Positions 15,553-20,043 of a stretch of DNA of 20,043 nt are shown here, piece by piece. Position numbers and translations under genes: made by a program. Positions within the stretch are counted from its first letter, which is position 1. Each line of letters opens with the position of its first letter. The stretch spans positions 1-20,043 of the forward strand of contig URWR01000011.1 in NCBI GenBank assembly GCA_900551595.1, written 5' to 3'. Under the pieces are notes generated by a model that searched no databases, was not told the DNA's origin, and saw only the letters and a program-made list of their open reading frames with translations. The stretch is from an uncultured Coriobacteriaceae bacterium (GTDB taxonomy: Bacteria; Actinomycetota; Coriobacteriia; Coriobacteriales; Atopobiaceae).

Positions 15553-18528
15553 CTATTCAGCTTTCATGAGATCACAAACGGTAAGCGGTATGTTTGATGC
15601 CTCAATGAGCGAGCGTTCTCCAAAGACGCAAATACCGCGCTTTGCAGGGAGGCTTTGGAGTGCTTCTGCGTGAGCCTGCACATCGGCTGGTGTAGCTGAA
15701 AGTATTTGTTCACGCCAACCAGCAGGACGCTTGCTCAAGCGTTCCATATCTTGGCGACGAGCAATTGCACGTGGTTTAGCCGGTGCATCCATGCCAGCGA
15801 CCGTTGAAACAACGTAGCCAACGAATTCTGTCTCAGATGGATTCCAAGAAGAGAGCCAATCTGCTGCGTGTTCAAAACGTTCAACTGTTGCATCGACCGC
15901 TGGATCGCGGAATGAATAGAACCGTGCAATGCCTTGATTGGTAACGCCAAAGCTACAGCCATAGGCTCCACCCTTTACGCGCACTTCGTTCCATAAGTAG
16001 TCATATGAAAGGGCACGTCCAGCAAGCTGCCAAGCACCATCGGGTTTGCAACCTGAGGTATAGCCGTCCATACCTTCACCGACAAATACCACACCGGATG
16101 GCACGCAAAAAGCTTCGTTGCGGATTTGTGGCTCAGGAATAACGAGACGATCTACGTGAGCCTCTGCAGAGAGACGCAACGTTCCCGCTGCATTCCAGAA
16201 GCTGTCGAGTTCTTCAGAGGTGCCAGCAAAACTAATCTCGACATTATCTTGAGAGAAAATAGTCTGAGCAAGCTGTGTGAGCTTATTCGTAAGGCTTTCG
16301 AATCGTTCGTCAAAATGAGCAAGTAAATCTTTGAGGAAGAGGTATTGATCAACACCTGCAACTTGTTCGGAAACGAGAGCAGCGCGAGAGAAATATGAGC
16401 TTACTCGTGACAATGCTGCGGCGTGTCCCGATCCTGTGAAGGCTTGCTCCATTGCAACTCGACGCTGTTGCAAAATATCACGAATACGGCCTTTGTCGGT
16501 AAAGACTGTTTGCGACCACACTTCAGCAGGAATTGTTGCTGCAGCTTCAACGCGTTCAGCGAGCGCACTTGTTGCAACTACAAGTGTTGGTCGAGCTTGG
16601 CGAGTGCCATCCTCATACGCATACGTCTCTACAAAAAATGAGAGGGATCCCAAGTTGGTTTCAACAAGCGTATCCAACTCAGAAGCGCTATGAGATGTTG
16701 TGTCGAGTCTGCCAAGCAGGTCGCAGAGCACCGAAACATAAGGAAGATCTTCCCAAGTTATACAGTTCAGGCCGAAGTATGCGTGGATGTAATCAACGTG
16801 ACGGCAGGGTATATCGTGCACGAAACATGGTGCAACATAACCGGTTTGCTTATGCTGTGGAGGATCGGCGGGAGCTTTGCCAATGTCTTCAATTCCAAGT
16901 TGGGGGAGAAGGGCTAATGCCTCAGGCACATCGGGTGCTTCCTGTTCTGCTCTGAGTGCCGCCACTTCATCTGCCACAGCAGCGAGCCCCTCTGGTCCCA
17001 TTTCCTCGGCAATAACAGCAAGCTTATGGCTCTCGTTTTGCTCGTTATCAATTTCTGAAGGAATGAGCTCGACTGCGGCATGATGATTGCTTTCACAGAT
17101 AATATCCTGCAGAAGTGCTTCGAACCATCCATCGTCTAGATGCTCGCGCATCTGTGCGATAGCTTCTTCGTAGTGCAGGTATGCTGTCGCATTTGTATCG
17201 TCGTAGAGCCAGCTTGAAAGCGCTTGCATGGCAAGGGCGACGCCATCTGGGTAGTAGCCAAAATCACCCTCTCGAAGATTAAACTCTGCCTGCGCAAGTG
17301 ACGCTTCCAAACGCTCGCGACCAATACCTTCTTTTACGAGACGGGCACATTCTTTTTCGAATAACTCACGGAAGGCATTTGCAACTCCCTCATGTGCTCC
17401 TTTAAGCTGAATCAAAATGAGCGGTTGAGCGAGACCATCCATCAAATAGCTTGCAATATCATCGCCAAGGTTTGCATCGAGAAGAGCACGCTTGAGAGGA
17501 GCTTCGTTCGATCCCATGATGGCATCGAGTAAGACATCCACGGCGAGAATACGGTTGCGATCTTGAGAAGTGCCTACGACATAACCCAAACCAACACAGG
17601 CATTCTCTGGAGCAGTTTGCATAGTCACCTGAGAAGGAGCGGGTGTAAGAGGTGCCTGCATATCCAGTGGGTTTGGGCCTTCAGAACAATTATTATCAGC
17701 CTCATCAAAACGCTTACTGATAAAAGCAAGCATCTGTTCGATATCAAGATCGCCATAAAGAATGGTGTAGCTGTTTGGAAGTTGGTAGTGGCGACGCCAT
17801 GTGTCAATAAAGTTCTCATAACTCAGTGACGGAATGGCCTTTGGATCGCCGCCACTTTCATATTGATAACAAGTATCAGGGAAGAGCTTGCGATTGAGCT
17901 GTTCAAAGAGAACTTCATCTGGGTCTGAGAGTGCACCCTTCATCTCATTGAATACAACACCGTTGTACACAAGGTGTTTCTCATTATTACCGGCATCTTC
18001 AAGCTCGTAATGCCAGCCCTCTTGTTCAAAAATACGAGGGCGCGTAAGGATATTTGGATGTAGTACAGCATCGAGGTATACATCCGTCAGATTCATGAGG
18101 TCACGTTCATTGGTGGATGCAACTGGATACATTGTTTTATCTGGAAATGTGAGTGCATTGAGAAACGTTTGCATACTGGTCTTGAGCAAGTTTACAAACG
18201 GTTCTTTAACGGGGAAGTGTTCCGAGCCGCAGAGAACAGAGTGTTCCAGAATGTGGAAGACTCCCGTATCATCCGCAGGCGGTGTTTTAAAAGCAATAGA
18301 AAAAGCGCGGTTCTCATCAGGGCATGCAAGCCACATGAGACGTGCGCCTGTCGCTTGGTGACGCATGATATAAGCGTAGCCAGAAAGTTCGGCAATGGGC
18401 TCTGTTTGCTCTACAACAAAACCAGCATGGGTAGTTCCTGGAGCAAATGCCGCCATTGGCTCCAGGAAGTTTTTTGTTTCGTGTTCAGCGTCTGCTGAGG
18501 TATGCGTAGAAGTTTCTGAGAGGTGCAT
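15553..18528 (-). CDS. M16C zinc metallopeptidase (presequence-protease-like)
   Basis: A 991-residue peptidase of the M16C group (PreP, Cym1 and bacterial relatives), which degrade unstructured peptides inside a closed two-lobed chamber. The inverted zinc motif HILEH is at 92-96 (His92, Glu95, His96), with the third ligand Glu195 in FNEMKG. The C-terminal half has the NEVRVKGGAYG stretch that supplies the Arg/Tyr pair acting across the chamber. There is no signal peptide or membrane segment, so it is probably cytoplasmic, recycling peptides. The start is ATG at 18528, with AGGGAGA 5 bases before it; a TTG 21 bases upstream is open but has no ribosome site. Both halves are intact. Downstream it ends at a strong terminator. 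Confidence 0.93.
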   Translation of the reverse strand: MHLSETSTHTSADAEHETKNFLEPMAAFAPGTTHAGFVVEQTEPIAELSGYAYIMRHQATGARLMWLACPDENRAFSIAFKTPPADDTGVFHILEHSVLCGSEHFPVKEPFVNLLKTSMQTFLNALTFPDKTMYPVASTNERDLMNLTDVYLDAVLHPNILTRPRIFEQEGWHYELEDAGNNEKHLVYNGVVFNEMKGALSDPDEVLFEQLNRKLFPDTCYQYESGGDPKAIPSLSYENFIDTWRRHYQLPNSYTILYGDLDIEQMLAFISKRFDEADNNCSEGPNPLDMQAPLTPAPSQVTMQTAPENACVGLGYVVGTSQDRNRILAVDVLLDAIMGSNEAPLKRALLDANLGDDIASYLMDGLAQPLILIQLKGAHEGVANAFRELFEKECARLVKEGIGRERLEASLAQAEFNLREGDFGYYPDGVALAMQALSSWLYDDTNATAYLHYEEAIAQMREHLDDGWFEALLQDIICESNHHAAVELIPSEIDNEQNESHKLAVIAEEMGPEGLAAVADEVAALRAEQEAPDVPEALALLPQLGIEDIGKAPADPPQHKQTGYVAPCFVHDIPCRHVDYIHAYFGLNCITWEDLPYVSVLCDLLGRLDTTSHSASELDTLVETNLGSLSFFVETYAYEDGTRQARPTLVVATSALAERVEAAATIPAEVWSQTVFTDKGRIRDILQQRRVAMEQAFTGSGHAAALSRVSSYFSRAALVSEQVAGVDQYLFLKDLLAHFDERFESLTNKLTQLAQTIFSQDNVEISFAGTSEELDSFWNAAGTLRLSAEAHVDRLVIPEPQIRNEAFCVPSGVVFVGEGMDGYTSGCKPDGAWQLAGRALSYDYLWNEVRVKGGAYGCSFGVTNQGIARFYSFRDPAVDATVERFEHAADWLSSWNPSETEFVGYVVSTVAGMDAPAKPRAIARRQDMERLSKRPAGWREQILSATPADVQAHAEALQSLPAKRGICVFGERSLIEASNIPLTVCDLMKAE

Positions 18529-18686
18529 AGAGTTCTCCCTATTACACAACAGTGTTATGACGTATCAGACTGTATGTTTACCAAAATGCTGATAGAGATG
18601 GTACCCCTCTCACACGCAGATACCCTCAGCATCCAAAGATGCAGGAAAAGATCGCCATGTGTTTTACAGATGTACGAGCAGATTTG
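18529..18686 (-). other. gap between the stress-protein gene and the M16 peptidase gene
   Basis: 158 bases with only a weak hairpin (GCATC-CAAA-GATGC, near 18630-18645) that lacks a T-tract. I see no clear terminator for the upstream gene and no convincing promoter, so whether the two - strand genes are cotranscribed is open. Confidence 0.3.
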
Positions 18687-19136
18687 TTACTTAACGACAA
18701 GCACATCACAGGGAGCATTGCGCACAAGGAATGCCGAAATAGAGCCCAAGAGCGCATACTTTATATTGGATAATCCACGGGCGCCGCAAACTACGAGATC
18801 TGGCTTAATGATATCGAGCATATCGTCCATAAGAGTCTCGCGAATTCGTCCGCACTTTACGCAAACCTTAACCTCTGGAATGGCTTGTTCTGCTTCTGCC
18901 ACTGTAACGCCGTCGGCAATTGAACCGCGAAAAGAGCGTTCCAGTTCGGCAATAAGATCTGGTGGAAATGTACCTGCTGTTTCAAGGACAGTTGAGTCTA
19001 TGACATGGCCGACATAAAGCTTTGCTTCATTAGCGGCGGCAATTGTTGTGGCACGTGCAAAGACTTCATCCTGTTGTTCTGTTCCGTCGAGGGCAACGAA
19101 TATCTTTTTGTATCCAAGCTCGTTGTGGTCTGCCAT
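18687..19136 (-). CDS. universal stress protein (UspA family)
   Basis: A 149-residue single-domain Usp. The first strand reads KKIFVALDGTE, and the C-terminal ATP-binding motif G-x2-G-x9-G-S is complete at 118-132 (GARGLSNIKYALLGS), so it should bind ATP like the MJ0577-type members rather than the non-binding E. coli UspA type. The start is the ATG at 19136 with AGGAGG 5 bases before it. The same frame stays open for a further 74 codons upstream, but that part has no Usp similarity and covers the promoter region. It is transcribed toward the M16 peptidase and away from uppP. The exact stress role is unknown. Confidence 0.92.
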   Translation of the reverse strand: MADHNELGYKKIFVALDGTEQQDEVFARATTIAAANEAKLYVGHVIDSTVLETAGTFPPDLIAELERSFRGSIADGVTVAEAEQAIPEVKVCVKCGRIRETLMDDMLDIIKPDLVVCGARGLSNIKYALLGSISAFLVRNAPCDVLVVK

Positions 19137-19402
19137 GAGAACCTCCTCGCGACGAGTTGACGCATATACGTCGTAGAACGAACCATTATCGATAACGTAC
19201 CCCGTCGTATCAGTAGCTATAGCAAAAATACTGCCGGCGGATACATTGGTCGGCGGCAAGTAGTATGACAGCAACCCTTCTGTTTGGACTATTGCTCGTA
19301 AATCTGAGATGGGTATTCTGCGAGGAGGGTTCCGTCTTGCGATGAGCTGGTTCATCATGAAGCGCGTAAAAGAATCGGTAGTTGGTGGAAGGCTGAATAT
19401 CC
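19137..19402. promoter_or_regulatory. divergent intergenic region, stress-protein gene and uppP
   Basis: 266 bases containing promoters in both directions but no credible gene. Short palindromes are present: near-palindrome GACGCATATACGTC (19159-19172), perfect TTATCGATAA (19186-19195) and GCTATAGC, all nearer the stress-protein gene. A weak + strand promoter could be TTGCTC (19292-19297), 16-base spacer, TATTCT (19314-19319). A small + strand frame from the ATG near 19342 (35 codons) looks like chance. Confidence 0.35.
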
Positions 19403-20043
19403 GTGTATATAATCGAGCTGCTCAAAGCTATTCTCTTTGGCATTGTTGAAGGTATTACCGAGTGGTTGCCCATCTCTTCAACGGGCCATATGTTGCTTCT
19501 TGAAGAGGTTTTACCTCTTGATGTATCGCCACAGTTTTGGGATATGTTTCTCGTAGTAATTCAGCTTGGAGCTATCCTTGCCGTTTGCATACTCTTCTTT
19601 AAACCGCTCAATCCCTTTGCCCCGTCTAAAGGTGTTGAGGGACGGCGAAATACCTGGCGTCTTTGGGCAAAAATCATCGTTGCCTGCCTACCCGCTGCAA
19701 TTATCGGTATTCCACTCGATGATGTTATGACGCTCTATTTGGGTAGCCCTTTTATTATTGCTGCGGCTCTCATTGTTTATGGCATTGCTTTTATCGTGAT
19801 TGAACAGCGTCGAGAAATGCGAGCACGTCAGCTTGCCGAAGCGGAAACCGCCAGTTACCGTGGCGCACATTTTGCCCATTCAACAGCTGAGGAGCCAACC
19901 TCTTTAGCCGTGCTGGCCGATGCCGATGCGCGTGTTACGAACTTGGCATCCATGCCATGGAAAACAGCAATTGGCATTGGGGCGTTTCAGGTACTTTCGC
20001 TTGTGCCCGGCACCTCTCGTTCCGGTTCGACCATTATCGGCGG
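19403..20043 (+). CDS. uppP: undecaprenyl-diphosphatase, 3' end beyond window
   Basis: UppP (BacA) removes a phosphate from undecaprenyl diphosphate at the membrane, recycling the lipid carrier for cell-wall synthesis; extra copies give bacitracin tolerance. The start is GTG 19403, the only start after an in-frame TGA at 19394; its ribosome site (GGAAGG) is distant and weak. The first 213 residues are visible. [14 protein letters not shown] places Glu16, Glu20 and His29 as in E. coli (17, 21 and 30), and PGTSRSGST supplies Arg206, equivalent to E. coli Arg174. The difference comes from about 32 extra charged/Ala-rich residues in the loop between about 135 and 190. Several hydrophobic segments flank these motifs. 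The C-terminus lies outside the window. Confidence 0.93.
   Translation, partial: MYIIELLKAILFGIVEGITEWLPISSTGHMLLLEEVLPLDVSPQFWDMFLVVIQLGAILAVCILFFKPLNPFAPSKGVEGRRNTWRLWAKIIVACLPAAIIGIPLDDVMTLYLGSPFIIAAALIVYGIAFIVIEQRREMRARQLAEAETASYRGAHFAHSTAEEPTSLAVLADADARVTNLASMPWKTAIGIGAFQVLSLVPGTSRSGSTIIG

Noticed and set aside
18529..18549. TTG start adding 7 residues to the M16 peptidase
   Set aside because: There is no ribosome site before the TTG, while AGGGAGA is correctly spaced before the ATG at 18528.
18547..19017. 164-codon + strand frame over the stress-protein gene
   Set aside because: It is antisense to a clear Usp gene; composition looks like an antisense translation.
19137..19358. 74-codon N-terminal extension of the stress protein
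   Set aside because: The frame is open, but AGGAGG lies right before the ATG at 19136, Usp similarity starts there, and the extension covers the expected promoter region.

Overview
The window looks like chromosomal DNA of a low-to-middle GC actinobacterium, most likely from the Coriobacteriia (Olsenella/Atopobium/Lancefieldella-like). This is an inference from protein flavour, GC content and strong AGGAGG ribosome sites; no rRNA or other taxonomic marker is present. I see no insertion sequence, prophage gene, CRISPR array, tRNA or rRNA.

Region 1 (1-7.0 kb, + strand) is a leucine operon, leuA-leuC-xylB-leuD-leuB, followed by a LysR-type regulator. It runs from 2-ketoisovalerate to 2-ketoisocaproate. 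A full-length xylulokinase-type sugar kinase lies between the two subunits of isopropylmalate isomerase. Region 2 (7.0-10.4 kb, +) holds a small cupin protein with a strong intrinsic terminator, then trpB-trpA (8-bp overlap) and a small nitroreductase. TrpB keeps its catalytic residues, but TrpA has lost the Glu that does the chemistry of indole release and several substrate-phosphate motifs. No earlier trp gene is present, which suggests a pair working on ready-made indole.

Region 3 (10.36-15.5 kb) is a sugar-phosphate locus. A DeoR-family repressor on the - strand faces a + strand operon of class II ketose-bisphosphate aldolase, PfkB-family kinase, ROK kinase and a double-SIS isomerase/deaminase. 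Together these could turn a hexosamine or glycated sugar phosphate into a ketohexose 6-phosphate, phosphorylate it to a 1,6-bisphosphate and cleave it to two trioses. No transporter or deacetylase is in view. The block is visibly more AT-rich and uses more AGA and ATA codons than its surroundings.

Region 4 (15.5-20.0 kb) has, on the - strand, a 991-residue M16C (presequence-protease-like) metallopeptidase with a good terminator and a universal stress protein. Divergent from these, on the + strand, is the start of uppP, cut by the window edge. This UppP carries a loop insertion of about 32 residues.

The points most worth a second look are the catalytically altered TrpA, the xylB gene inside leuCD, the AT-rich ketohexose operon with its paired inverted repeats, and the UppP loop insertion.
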